A stretch of 64,000 nucleotides of DNA from Oscillospiraceae bacterium (GTDB lineage Bacteria > Bacillota > Clostridia > Oscillospirales > Oscillospiraceae): NCBI GenBank assembly GCA_017405865.1, contig JAFQZN010000022.1, positions 62,001-126,000 of the forward strand. Direction: 5' to 3'. Position 1 is the first letter of the stretch. Each line of letters starts with the position of its first letter. The translations under genes were made by a program, and so were the position numbers. The notes beneath the pieces were generated by a model. The model saw nothing but the letters and a program-made list of their open reading frames with translations, had not been told where the DNA came from and made no database searches. Below are positions 42,010 through 50,227 of the stretch, in pieces.

Positions 42010-42667
42010 CACGATCATCACGGGAACGGAAATCACCGTATCCGCATTCTTTATCTGCACGGCAGTTTCTCTGCTGCTCGGTCTCGGCGCGGCAGCGCTG
42101 GGCATGTTCAGATCCAAATATTCCAAGAGCTTTGTTCTGACGCTTGCCGTTCTGCCGGCAATGGTACAGATCATCATTATGATGGTCAACGGCAATATCG
42201 GCGCAGGCGTTGCTGTTGCAGGCGCGTTCGGTCTGATCCGCTTCCGCAGCGCGCCGGGCAGCGCAAAGGAAATCGGTCTGGTTTTCCTGGCGACGGCGAT
42301 CGGTCTTGCCACCGGCATGGGCTACGTTGTGATCGCAGCGGTATTCTTCGCGGTGATCGCAGCAGTCTGGCTGGGGCTGACCGCGACCCGCTTCGGCGCG
42401 GGAGCGGAGGAAGAGCGTGAGCTGAAGATCACCATTCCGGAAAATCTCGACTACGACGGCCTGTTCGACGATCTGTTCATGAAGTACACCCGCACGTCGG
42501 AGCTGGAGCGCGTCAAGACGACGAATATGGGCACACTCTATGAACTGAGCTATAAGATCGTCCTGCGCGACACGCACGAGACAAAGGCGTTCCTTGACGA
42601 GCTGCGCACGCGCAACGGAAATCTGAACATCGTCTGCGGCAAGCCCGTGACGAAGGAGGCGCTCTGA
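42002..42667 (+). CDS. DUF4956 membrane protein
   Basis: This 221-residue protein has about four membrane helices in its first 130 residues (near 12-35, 41-57, 59-75, 94-125). The conserved loop GAFGLIRFRSAPGSAKEIGLVF is a hallmark of DUF4956. A cytoplasmic tail of about 80 residues follows. The start is GTG at 42002, overlapping the VTC stop. A VTC domain plus DUF4956 may together form a membrane polyphosphate or phosphate-polymer system, but this is not shown experimentally as far as I know. Confidence 0.85.
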   Translation: MLDTIITGTEITVSAFFICTAVSLLLGLGAAALGMFRSKYSKSFVLTLAVLPAMVQIIIMMVNGNIGAGVAVAGAFGLIRFRSAPGSAKEIGLVFLATAIGLATGMGYVVIAAVFFAVIAAVWLGLTATRFGAGAEEERELKITIPENLDYDGLFDDLFMKYTRTSELERVKTTNMGTLYELSYKIVLRDTHETKAFLDELRTRNGNLNIVCGKPVTKEAL

Positions 42668-42669
42668 AG

Positions 42670-43500
42670 ATGATCCGCAGGCTCTGGGGCATGCTGCTCG
42701 CCGCCGCACTCCTGCTGTCTGGCTGCGCGCCTATGGAGGAAGGGCTGCCGACGCAGCAGGATCAGGCGCAGGATCTGGAGGTCTGCTTCTTTGACGCGGG
42801 GAAGGCGGACGCAATCCTGCTGACCACGGGCAGCAGCGCCGTTCTGATCGACGCGGGCGAAAAGGGCTTCGGAAAAACGATCTTGACCTATCTTGAAGAG
42901 AAAGGCGTAGAGCAGCTCGATTGTCTGATCGTCACGCACTTTGACAAGGATCACGTCGGCGGAGCGGCGAAGGTGCTCGAGAGCATCCCTGTCGGAACCG
43001 TCCTGCAGAGCAATCAGCCCAAGAACAGCGACGAGTATGCAAGCTATGTCAGCGCGCTCGGCGCCGCAGGGATCACACCGCTGACCGTGCGAGAGACGTA
43101 TGCGTTTACGTTGGACGGCGTATCCTATTCGGTCGATCCGCCGCGCCGGACAGAATATGACGAGGACAGCAGCAACAATTCCTCGCTGATCGTCACCGTT
43201 ACGAACGGAGACAACCGCTTCCTGTTTACAGGCGATGCGCAGACGCAGCGGCTTGCAGAGTTCCTCGATACGAATGCTGCGACCTGCGACGTGCTGAAGC
43301 TGCCGCACCACGGCAAGGATGAGCCTCTGCTGGACGCGCTGCTTGCTTCGACGCAGCCAAGGTATGCAGTCATCACCTCGTCGGACGAGGAGCCGGAGAG
43401 CACAGCGGTCGTCGCGGCGCTGCAAGATGCAGGGATCGGCGTTCTGCTCACACGCAACGGCGCTGTTATACTGCACAGCAACGGAATAAGGATCACATAA
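42670..43500 (+). CDS. ComEC-like metallo-beta-lactamase lipoprotein
   Basis: This 276-residue lipoprotein has lipobox LLSGC with Cys19. A metallo-beta-lactamase domain follows, with THFDKDHVGG and FTGDAQ, then LPHHGKDEP, as in the ComEC hydrolase domain and related nucleases. It is expected outside the membrane. It starts two bases after the DUF4956 stop, so it belongs to that operon. It could act on nucleic acids or phosphate esters, which would link it with polyphosphate or phosphate use; this is inference. Confidence 0.85.
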   Translation: MIRRLWGMLLAAALLLSGCAPMEEGLPTQQDQAQDLEVCFFDAGKADAILLTTGSSAVLIDAGEKGFGKTILTYLEEKGVEQLDCLIVTHFDKDHVGGAAKVLESIPVGTVLQSNQPKNSDEYASYVSALGAAGITPLTVRETYAFTLDGVSYSVDPPRRTEYDEDSSNNSSLIVTVTNGDNRFLFTGDAQTQRLAEFLDTNAATCDVLKLPHHGKDEPLLDALLASTQPRYAVITSSDEEPESTAVVAALQDAGIGVLLTRNGAVILHSNGIRIT

Positions 43501-43519
43501 CATACAGCTGGTTCTGGCA

Positions 43520-43569
43520 ACGGACCGCTTTGCCTGACGGGAAACGTCAAGCAAAGCAGTCCGTTTTTT
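43520..43569 (+). terminator. Terminator of the VTC/DUF4956 operon
   Basis: A long stem beginning ACGGAC and containing GCTTTGC/GCAAAGC and TGACG/CGTCA pairs ends in GTCCGTTTTTT, just after the lipoprotein stop. Confidence 0.88.
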
Positions 43570-43635
43570 GCCGATTGCCAAAGAATACCATGCAGAAATT
43601 GCGGCAGGATTTTCCAAAGTTGTAGCGTCAAACTG

Positions 43636-43664
43636 TTGCAATCGCTCAAAAGTACAGGTATAAT
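43636..43664 (+). promoter_or_regulatory. Promoter of the zinc-ribbon operon
   Basis: TTGCAA (43636-43641) and TATAAT (43659-43664) are 17 bases apart, 33 bases before the next start codon. Confidence 0.82.
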
Positions 43665-43697
43665 GAAAACAGAATACAACAATGGAGGAAGATAGAT

Positions 43698-44591
43698 ATG
43701 GCAAAGTTTTGTGCAAATTGCGGAAATCCCATCGAAGACGGCAGCGTGTTCTGCGATAACTGCGGCGCAAGACTGGGCGGCGCTCCTGCTTCCGCACCGC
43801 AGCAGTCTGCGCAGCCGCAGTACCAGCAGCCGCAGTATCCGCAGCAGCCACAGTATCCGCAGCAGCCTCAATATCCGCAGCAGCCGCAGTACGGCTATAT
43901 GCAGCCTGCGCAGCAGCCAAAAAAGAAGACCGGACTGATCGTCGGGCTGATCATCGGCGGCGTCGTCCTGATCGCAGCGATCGTGGCGGCAGTGCTTCTC
44001 CTGTCTCCGAAATCGGAGCCGCAGGACGAGCCTCCTGCAACGCAAGCCGTACCGACCGTGACGGAGCGACCGTCCGAACGTCCGACGCAGCCGCCCACGG
44101 AAGCGCCGACCGAAGCGCCCACCGAAGCGCCGACCGAAGCGCCGACCGAGGCTCCTACCGAAGCTCCCACCGAGCCGCCCACGGAAGCGCCGCTTCCCTA
44201 TGAGACGGGGCTTGCCGCGCCGCGCGGCGAGGACTTCATCTGGATCTCCGACGCGCAGAGCGGCAGCCTTTCCGGCACCGCCCTCAGCAATGAGGAGCTC
44301 CTCGGCAGGTGGAAGGGCGAATTCATCTATAACGGCACGTGGGAGCTGGTGTACGTCACCATCGCCCGCGACGGAACGGTCACCATCGAGCCGTATCAGA
44401 TCTATACCAGCGACTGGACGGATAACAGCGGCGCAGCAGTGCGCACCTTCCAGGGCACGTTCGGCGTGAGCAGCGTCAGCGGTCCCGGCGAGGTCGGCAA
44501 CATTAACCTGTATACTTTCATTGTCATTAACGGCATCCAGTACGGCGTCGGTACCTGCGGCGCAGGAAACCTCTATCTGACCAGACCGTAA
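43698..44591 (+). CDS. Zinc-ribbon membrane protein with TEAP linker
   Basis: This 297-residue protein begins with a zinc ribbon (CANCG ... CDNCG, residues 5-23). A Gln/Pro-rich tract with PQYPQQ repeats follows, then one membrane helix (about 78-100). An outside Thr-Glu-Ala-Pro linker of about eight repeats leads to a C-terminal beta-rich domain of about 120 residues (LLGRWKGEFIYNG). The topology puts the zinc ribbon inside and the last domain outside. The linker resembles those of the giant secreted protein at 3800. It heads an operon with another zinc-ribbon protein and a large HExxH protein. Function is unknown. Confidence 0.78.
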   Translation: MAKFCANCGNPIEDGSVFCDNCGARLGGAPASAPQQSAQPQYQQPQYPQQPQYPQQPQYPQQPQYGYMQPAQQPKKKTGLIVGLIIGGVVLIAAIVAAVLLLSPKSEPQDEPPATQAVPTVTERPSERPTQPPTEAPTEAPTEAPTEAPTEAPTEAPTEPPTEAPLPYETGLAAPRGEDFIWISDAQSGSLSGTALSNEELLGRWKGEFIYNGTWELVYVTIARDGTVTIEPYQIYTSDWTDNSGAAVRTFQGTFGVSSVSGPGEVGNINLYTFIVINGIQYGVGTCGAGNLYLTRP

Positions 44592-44622
44592 ACGGATCAC
44601 CTTTTTGAGGAGGGACATCAGC

Positions 44623-45150
44623 ATGGCAAAGTTTTGCAAACAGTGCGGACGCCCCTTGCGGGAGAACGCGAAATTCTGCCCGACCTGCGGTGTAACGGTC
44701 ACGAAGACCGTTCAGCCCGCTGCGCCCGTCTGCGCCAGCTGCGGCGGCGCACTGAAGGCGACCTCAAAATTTTGCCCACGGTGTGGGCAAACGGTCGGCG
44801 TAACCTGCGACCCTGCGGTGCAGTTTGCCCCACAGGCAAGCGGAAAACAGAAGAAACCGGGTCTGTTTTACGCAAATATTGCGCTTGCGGCGGTGTGCGT
44901 CGGGCTGATCGTGCTCGGCATCTTCACCATCCCACAAAAAAAGGGCGAAAGCCCGACCGTGCAGCCCGGCAGCGTGCTGGCGGGCGACTACGGCGAGGGC
45001 GACTACGACGCGGACGCTTCCGCCGCGATCGCGGCGGACTATGAAGCGATCGCGCGCGGCGAAACGCTTTTGCCCGCCGCGGAAGAGAGCGCGGAAGATT
45101 TCACACCCCACGCCTTCAGCGACTGGGCGTCGGAAGGGGAGGAGGATTGA
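44623..45150 (+). CDS. Double zinc-ribbon membrane protein
   Basis: This 175-residue protein has two zinc ribbons (CKQCG ... CPTCG and CASCG ... CPRCG) in the first 60 residues. One membrane helix follows (about 79-97, IALAAVCVGLIVLGIFTIP), then an acidic outside tail (GDYGEGDYDADAS) of about 75 residues. The ATG at 44623 follows GGAGGG and gives the usual MAKFC start, as in the previous gene. It lies in one operon with the HExxH protein, which begins two bases after its stop. No function is known. Confidence 0.8.
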   Translation: MAKFCKQCGRPLRENAKFCPTCGVTVTKTVQPAAPVCASCGGALKATSKFCPRCGQTVGVTCDPAVQFAPQASGKQKKPGLFYANIALAAVCVGLIVLGIFTIPQKKGESPTVQPGSVLAGDYGEGDYDADASAAIAADYEAIARGETLLPAAEESAEDFTPHAFSDWASEGEED

Positions 45151-45152
45151 GC

Positions 45153-47999
45153 ATGGGCAAGGAAAAGAAGATCTTTATCAGCCTGCTTTCGCTGACGCTT
45201 GTGCTTGCGATCCTCGTCACGGGCTTCGGCTGGCCCGGCTTTTTCCGAAGCGCGTCCTCCCGCAGCGGCAGCAGCTCCGATTTCACGGTCGAGGGCAACA
45301 GCAAAGCCATTCACCTGCAGCCCTTGGACTATCTGACCATCGACGCCCCGGAGAACGCCTTTGCGCAGGACACCGAGGTGCGCTTTACCGAGATCACGGA
45401 CGATAGCGCGCTGGACGAGCTGGAATCCACGCTCCGCACCGACGTCGAGGCGCATAACGACTACGTCCTCGCCGCCTACGAGATCGACATGGGGCTGGAG
45501 CCGGATGAGCTGATGCCCGGCAGCTACACGGTCGCCATTGATCTGGAAAAGGCGGGTATTCCGGAGGAGCTGTGGCAGAGCGTCACCGCCTACCGCGTGG
45601 ACGCGGACGGCTACTGGAGCGAATACGCCGTCAGCTTTGACGGAAATTCCATGATCGTGGAGAGCCAGCAGAACTCCGCCCTTGTCATTTCTGCGTTCGT
45701 CGGCTACGTCATCATCGACGAGCTGGTTCCCACGATCAGCGCCATGGATCTCAGCCTCAAGCGCTTCTTCACGCCGGAGGACAGCATCTACGTCTACGAG
45801 AACAACGACTGGCGCACCGGCAAGCGCATCTTCAAGCTGAAATTCACCTACAACGACACCGTCGCCGAGCTGATGAAGCGCAAAGATTTACTGCGCGTTT
45901 TGGTGAACGACGATAAGCGGCTCATTATAGCTGATGCGCGGGAAGCCTTGGGGCGGGAGCTGGGCATCCAGCCAAACGAAGTGACCGGCCCGCAGCTGCG
46001 CGTCTACAGAGAGCGCATCAAGGATGAGATCTGCCGGAAAAACGCGGAATACGTCGCCTTGGAGGCGCAGATCAATCAGTATGAGGAAACGCAGAAGCTG
46101 TCGAATTTGGAAATGATCGGGCGCGTCGCCAAGAACCTGCGCACCGCCTACCAGTATCTCAAGGAGCAGGTCAAGGTCAACATGCCCAAGTACGTCATGG
46201 ACGTGCGCCTGTCCTACGTCGTGGGCGGCGAGGGCGCGACGGGCGTGACCGTCAACCACATCCTGCTCAAAAACTCCTATCTGATGATCAATACCAGCTA
46301 TCTGCTGACGCAGGGCTCGGAGAAATGGTACGACAAGATGCTCGTCACCGCGACGCACGAGGTCTTCCACGCCTGCCAGCGCACCTATTGCTCGCGGCTT
46401 TACAACATCAAGTTCGAGGAAGCCACGGCGCAGATGATCGAGGACGACTGCAACGAGTACTATCTTAAAAACGGCATCACCACCCACGACGGCAGGGGCG
46501 AAAACGCAGGGAAGCTAGAGGTCTACGCCATACCGATCGACAAATTCTCCGTCACCTACGACGGCGAAACGATCAAATATAAAGGCGACGACAAATCCGA
46601 CGCGGGCTATCCGCTCTGTCACTTCATCCGTTACCTGCGAGACAAGCTCGCGCCGGAGATGACCTACGCGCAGATGTGCCAGGTCTACAAGAAGTTCTGG
46701 ACGACGCCGACCGTGACAGAGCTTTTGAAGGAGCTGTTCGGCCTGAACGATGAAGGTCTGACGCTTCAGTTTCAGATGTTTGCCCACGATAAGCAGGCGA
46801 TGTTCTATGAGAAAGCGGAGAGTGCGTCGGAAAACATGGATCACACGAAACGCTGGGCGTTCCCGTTCAGTATGAAATTCAGCGACGATACCGACCCCAC
46901 CCCGCGCTTGCGCGTGGAGGTGAAGGACTATGCCTATACCCTTCGCACGCGCTACCTCCTGCCCGTCCTGCCGACGGGCTACGATGGCGACATCGCGCTT
47001 TTGCTTGTTCCAGACCCGGGCTTTGAAGAAGCGCTGCCCGACCTGCGGCTCGTTCCCGCCGGCCCCAATCAGGCGAACGCGAAGCGCAGCAGGAACGGAC
47101 TGTTCTTCCCCCCGCAGCCGGTTTGGGACCCGTTCTACGTCATTGAGGCGGACGGGGGTACCTCCGACACGGGCAGGAGCGCGTACTACTCCGTCTGGAC
47201 GCTGACCGCGCCTCAAATGGACCCGCCGAAAACCGAGGGCGGCGAGCTGATCTTCACCCTGCCGGAACTCTCCGGCGCAGCAGGCGCAGGGCAGGGCCTG
47301 ATCGATGGCTACCGCATCACCGTCACCTGCTCGGACGGCACGGTGACCGAGAAATACTATCCCATCTCCGACGCTGCCACGGAGCAGTCGCTGTATCTCA
47401 ACGATCTCAAGGCGAGCAGCTCCAAGGCGGAGGACGTGACCTTCTCCCTGACCGTCTGCGAGTACATCGACGAGGGCGGCGGCAGCTACACGTTCTGCCC
47501 CGAATCCGGCGCGATCAGCGGCAAGTCCGGCGGCACGTTTGAGGACACGCTCTCCTGGGGCAATACGACAAGCTCCGTGCGTATTGAGGGCGCGGAGATC
47601 ACGGACGTGGAGGACGCGCGCGAGAGCAGCATCGGCGGACTTGTCAAGCAGGTCAACGGCACGGTGAGCCGCAGCGGCACGCTTACGCTGTCCGTGCAGG
47701 CAAACGTCGATTTGAGCGGCTTTGATTCGCTGGGCGCTTATCTGTATTATTACGACGCTGCCGGAAATATGATCCGCTCTGAGATGATCACCGCGCTGGA
47801 AAACGGCAGGCTCTCCGTTATGACAAAGGAAGGCAACGATCCGAACATGACCGAAACGATGCCGGGCAAGGGCGCAAACCGCATTGACTGGGAGGTGGAC
47901 CTCTCCCGGTATCCGAACGTCACGCAGGTTCGTATCCACTTTCTCTCCTGGGGCGAAGACGCGATTGACTACTGGGCGTACCTCACCGTGAAGGACTAA
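45153..47999 (+). CDS. Large membrane-anchored HExxH protein (putative metallopeptidase)
   Basis: This 948-residue protein has an N-terminal membrane segment (about 7-26) and then lies outside the membrane. Near the middle THEVFHACQRT gives an HExxH zinc motif (His402, Glu403, His406), followed by FEEATAQMIEDD with Glu422 or Glu423 as third ligand, as in gluzincin peptidases. The part after residue 560 is beta-rich and may contain Ig-like domains. The ATG at 45153 is preferred over TTG at 45147 because GGAGG sits seven bases upstream. Its substrate is unknown; the zinc-ribbon membrane partners in the operon may be its regulators or targets. Confidence 0.75.
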   Translation: MGKEKKIFISLLSLTLVLAILVTGFGWPGFFRSASSRSGSSSDFTVEGNSKAIHLQPLDYLTIDAPENAFAQDTEVRFTEITDDSALDELESTLRTDVEAHNDYVLAAYEIDMGLEPDELMPGSYTVAIDLEKAGIPEELWQSVTAYRVDADGYWSEYAVSFDGNSMIVESQQNSALVISAFVGYVIIDELVPTISAMDLSLKRFFTPEDSIYVYENNDWRTGKRIFKLKFTYNDTVAELMKRKDLLRVLVNDDKRLIIADAREALGRELGIQPNEVTGPQLRVYRERIKDEICRKNAEYVALEAQINQYEETQKLSNLEMIGRVAKNLRTAYQYLKEQVKVNMPKYVMDVRLSYVVGGEGATGVTVNHILLKNSYLMINTSYLLTQGSEKWYDKMLVTATHEVFHACQRTYCSRLYNIKFEEATAQMIEDDCNEYYLKNGITTHDGRGENAGKLEVYAIPIDKFSVTYDGETIKYKGDDKSDAGYPLCHFIRYLRDKLAPEMTYAQMCQVYKKFWTTPTVTELLKELFGLNDEGLTLQFQMFAHDKQAMFYEKAESASENMDHTKRWAFPFSMKFSDDTDPTPRLRVEVKDYAYTLRTRYLLPVLPTGYDGDIALLLVPDPGFEEALPDLRLVPAGPNQANAKRSRNGLFFPPQPVWDPFYVIEADGGTSDTGRSAYYSVWTLTAPQMDPPKTEGGELIFTLPELSGAAGAGQGLIDGYRITVTCSDGTVTEKYYPISDAATEQSLYLNDLKASSSKAEDVTFSLTVCEYIDEGGGSYTFCPESGAISGKSGGTFEDTLSWGNTTSSVRIEGAEITDVEDARESSIGGLVKQVNGTVSRSGTLTLSVQANVDLSGFDSLGAYLYYYDAAGNMIRSEMITALENGRLSVMTKEGNDPNMTETMPGKGANRIDWEVDLSRYPNVTQVRIHFLSWGEDAIDYWAYLTVKD

Positions 48000-48033
48000 T
48001 ACTAAAAATCAATTTAAATATTAATTGAATTTT

Positions 48034-48144
48034 GCTGTGCTACGCACAGCCATTTCAGCGCGTTGCGCTGAAATGCCGTCTCATGCAGACTTCGACGCGC
48101 CTTCGGCGCTATAAAGTGCTTTTTATAGTATTTTATCGAAGTCT
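48034..48144. repeat. Cluster of nested palindromes
   Basis: Within 110 bases lie GCTGTGC-TAC-GCACAGC (48034-48050), ATTTCAGCGC-GTT-GCGCTGAAAT (48052-48074), and AGACTTCGA/TCGAAGTCT (48087-48095 and 48136-48144). The last pair encloses GCGC...GCGC and TATAAA...TTTATA stems. Such a dense hairpin array looks like a dispersed palindromic repeat or a folded RNA, and it sits between converging genes. Confidence 0.7.
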
Positions 48145-48161
48145 AGTATAATACGAAAATG

Positions 48162-48199
48162 GCGACAGCCCCTCGGGATTGAAGGGCTGTCGCTTTTTT
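48162..48199. terminator. Bidirectional terminator
   Basis: GCGACAGCCC pairs with GGGCTGTCGC and six T residues follow on the plus strand. The T-tract overlaps the stop codon of the converging minus-strand gene. Confidence 0.85.
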
Positions 48200-49394
48200 A
48201 TTGCAGCGGGATGCGAATGCCGTTGATCACGATGGCGGTCGCCTGCGAGATCGGCTGCGGATTGAGGAAGGCGATGGAGCAATAGAGTACGCCGTCGTCG
48301 TCCCAGTCGATCCACAGATTGTCTCCGTAGGTGCCGTAGGACACGGTATATTCCGTACCGTCAGGGTACTCGAGCGTCAGGGTCGTCGGCCGGGCGAAAG
48401 TATACGGCTGCAGATTCCGAAGCAGCTCCTGCAGATGTTCGTATTCGTCTTCCGTGAGGAAGCCGTCCGTATCGCCGCTGTTGCAGAGCGCAAGGAAATC
48501 CGCGTCGTCCATGCGGTCGAAGTCGATGGTGGGGAAGTCGGTCTTGAGCTGCGCGCCGTATGCAAAGCGGAAAAACTCGAGCTGGCACAGCTCCTGCTTT
48601 TCCAGTTCCGCGACGCCGCCGAAGGAATTGAGACGCAGCGCGGTCATCGGAAGACCCGCTTCCTTCACGGCGGCGTGATCGAAAGCGATATTCTGCGTTT
48701 CCGGGAGCGCGGGCACGTCAAAGTCGAACGTCCATTGACCGGGCAGGTCGATCGTCCGGTTGCCCAAGTAGAGATCCTCGCAGACCTCCTTGCTCGCCAT
48801 GCCGAAGCCGCCGAGCTCGATATGCAGCTTGTGCCCGGCAATATCTCCCATCGGAGAGAGCACCCACAGTACGCTCGCCGTGCCGTCGGGGTTTCTGACG
48901 GTCGCTTCGGTGCGGCCGATCGGAACGTCGTCCGGTACGGGGGTATAATGGACGTCCCAGAAGCACCAGTAGGACATATCCTCCGGGAATGCAAAGCCCT
49001 CCGGCGGCGTGACCGTAAAGGTGAGATAGAGCTTCGACTCCGTCGGGTCCTGATAGCCCATGATAGAGTCGACCGTGACGGTCGTGCCGTTGCTGGTCTG
49101 CGAAATGCCGAGGTCGATCGCGGCGTCGTCAATGATCTGCTGACCGGTTTTGTCTACGTGTACCTCGATAGGAAGATCCGTCATCGGATGTGTTTCAAGC
49201 AAGGCGGCGGTATTTGCGTGAGAGATTGCGTAATATGCGGCTGCGCTGAGACTCAGAAATACGGCCAGCGCCGCCGCGATCAGCGCGGCTCTCGGAATGC
49301 GGCGGCGCACGGGGACGGGCGGCGTCTCGCGGGCTGCAAGAACGGTCTCGTCATCGAGCGCGCCGAGGGCTTCGATCAAATCATGGGGTTTCAT
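48198..49394 (-). CDS. DUF4179-type anti-sigma/membrane protein
   Basis: This 398-residue single-pass membrane protein has a cytoplasmic N-terminus (about 1-38), a helix (about 40-60, ALIAAALAVFLSLSAAAYY) and a long outside region. Its gene overlaps the ECF sigma factor gene by 14 bases. That layout, and the N-terminal half resembling DUF4179, identify it as the probable anti-sigma partner that holds the sigma factor until a surface signal arrives. ATG at 49394 is chosen; GTG at 49406 sits only one base after AAGGAG and is less likely. Confidence 0.78.
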   Translation of the reverse strand: MKPHDLIEALGALDDETVLAARETPPVPVRRRIPRAALIAAALAVFLSLSAAAYYAISHANTAALLETHPMTDLPIEVHVDKTGQQIIDDAAIDLGISQTSNGTTVTVDSIMGYQDPTESKLYLTFTVTPPEGFAFPEDMSYWCFWDVHYTPVPDDVPIGRTEATVRNPDGTASVLWVLSPMGDIAGHKLHIELGGFGMASKEVCEDLYLGNRTIDLPGQWTFDFDVPALPETQNIAFDHAAVKEAGLPMTALRLNSFGGVAELEKQELCQLEFFRFAYGAQLKTDFPTIDFDRMDDADFLALCNSGDTDGFLTEDEYEHLQELLRNLQPYTFARPTTLTLEYPDGTEYTVSYGTYGDNLWIDWDDDGVLYCSIAFLNPQPISQATAIVINGIRIPLQ

Positions 49395-49950
49395 CGGAAT
49401 AACCACGCTCCTTTAAGTAAGATTTCAGTTGTTTTCGTGTGCGGTGCAGCATAGAGGCGATCTTGGCGCGGGAGAAGCCGAAACGCTTTGCAATCTCCGG
49501 CTCTGTGTCAAAATACCAGTAGCGACAGAGAAAGACGCTTCTCTGCGTAGCATCGAGCGTGGAGATAAAACGCTTCACGGTCTGCGCAAGCTCCTTTTTC
49601 TCGACCGCTGTCTCCACGTCGCTCTTTGCCGGCAGACATTCCGACAGCTCGTCCAGACAAAGCGGAAGCTCTCCGCCGCCGCGCTTATCGCTGTGGCTTC
49701 TGCGCCACAGGTCGATGGCATGCTCGCGTGTCAGCTTGGCAAAATACGCCTGCAATTGGAGCGGCGCGGCGTTCGGAATGCCGTTCCACGCCTTGAGCCA
49801 GACGTCGTTGACGCATTCTCGCGCGTCCTCTGCGTCGCCCAGCACCTGCAATGCGATCTTGAGACAGTACGCGCCGTACTTTCGCTCGCTCGCCTCGACT
49901 GCAGCCTCTGACCCTGCCTGATACAGGCGGATCAGTTCAATATCTTCGAT
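49381..49950 (-). CDS. ECF-type sigma-70 factor with apparent ATC start
   Basis: This sigma-70 family protein of about 189 residues has region 2 (ECVNDVWLKAWNGIP) and region 4 (FGFSRAKIASMLHRTRKQLKSY). The first normal start codon in frame is a TTG at 49851, which would remove the helix of region 2.1. The frame continues upstream as IEDIELIRLYQAGSEAAVEA, as expected for the family, to an in-frame TGA. There GGAGG (49959-49963) sits eight bases before ATC at 49950. A second ATC is at 49953. I therefore place the start at 49950, with ATC (or nearby ATT) as start codon. It pairs with the DUF4179 gene. Confidence 0.75.
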   Translation of the reverse strand: MEDIELIRLYQAGSEAAVEASERKYGAYCLKIALQVLGDAEDARECVNDVWLKAWNGIPNAAPLQLQAYFAKLTREHAIDLWRRSHSDKRGGGELPLCLDELSECLPAKSDVETAVEKKELAQTVKRFISTLDATQRSVFLCRYWYFDTEPEIAKRFGFSRAKIASMLHRTRKQLKSYLKERGYSDETP

Positions 49951-50166
49951 GATTCACACCTCCTGTCGGGGATCCCTTCACCCATAATACCGCAAAATAA
50001 TGAAATCTGTTGCAAAAATGCGGAAAGAAACGAACGCAGAGGGAACAAAACGAGCGCTGCTTCTATGTCGATGCACCAAAACCTGTACAAGTCGCACAAA
50101 AACGGACAGAGAATCCACCCCGTTTGGTGCAGATATACAAAGAATGTAAATTAAAGGAAATTGTTA

Positions 50167-50210
50167 TTTACTTTAGTTCGCTAATTTGGTAATATGGTAG
50201 CGTACTAAAG
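50167..50210 (+). promoter_or_regulatory. Promoter with large operator-like palindrome
   Basis: A 13-base inverted repeat with one central mismatch (CTTTAGTTCGCTA at 50171-50183, TAGCGTACTAAAG at 50198-50210) has a 14-base loop. A plausible TTTACT/TAATAT promoter (50167-50172, 50190-50195) lies inside it. It ends right before the AAAGGAG ribosome site of the amino-acid ABC operon. It could be an operator or a translation-blocking hairpin. The rest of the 277-base gap 49951-50227 shows nothing else. Confidence 0.6.
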
Positions 50211-50227
50211 AAAAGGAGATAACCACC

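Noticed and set aside
50171..50210. T-box or other known riboswitch before the amino-acid ABC operon
   Set aside because: No T-box motif or specifier region is seen, the leader is too short, and no terminator follows. A simple palindrome explains it better.
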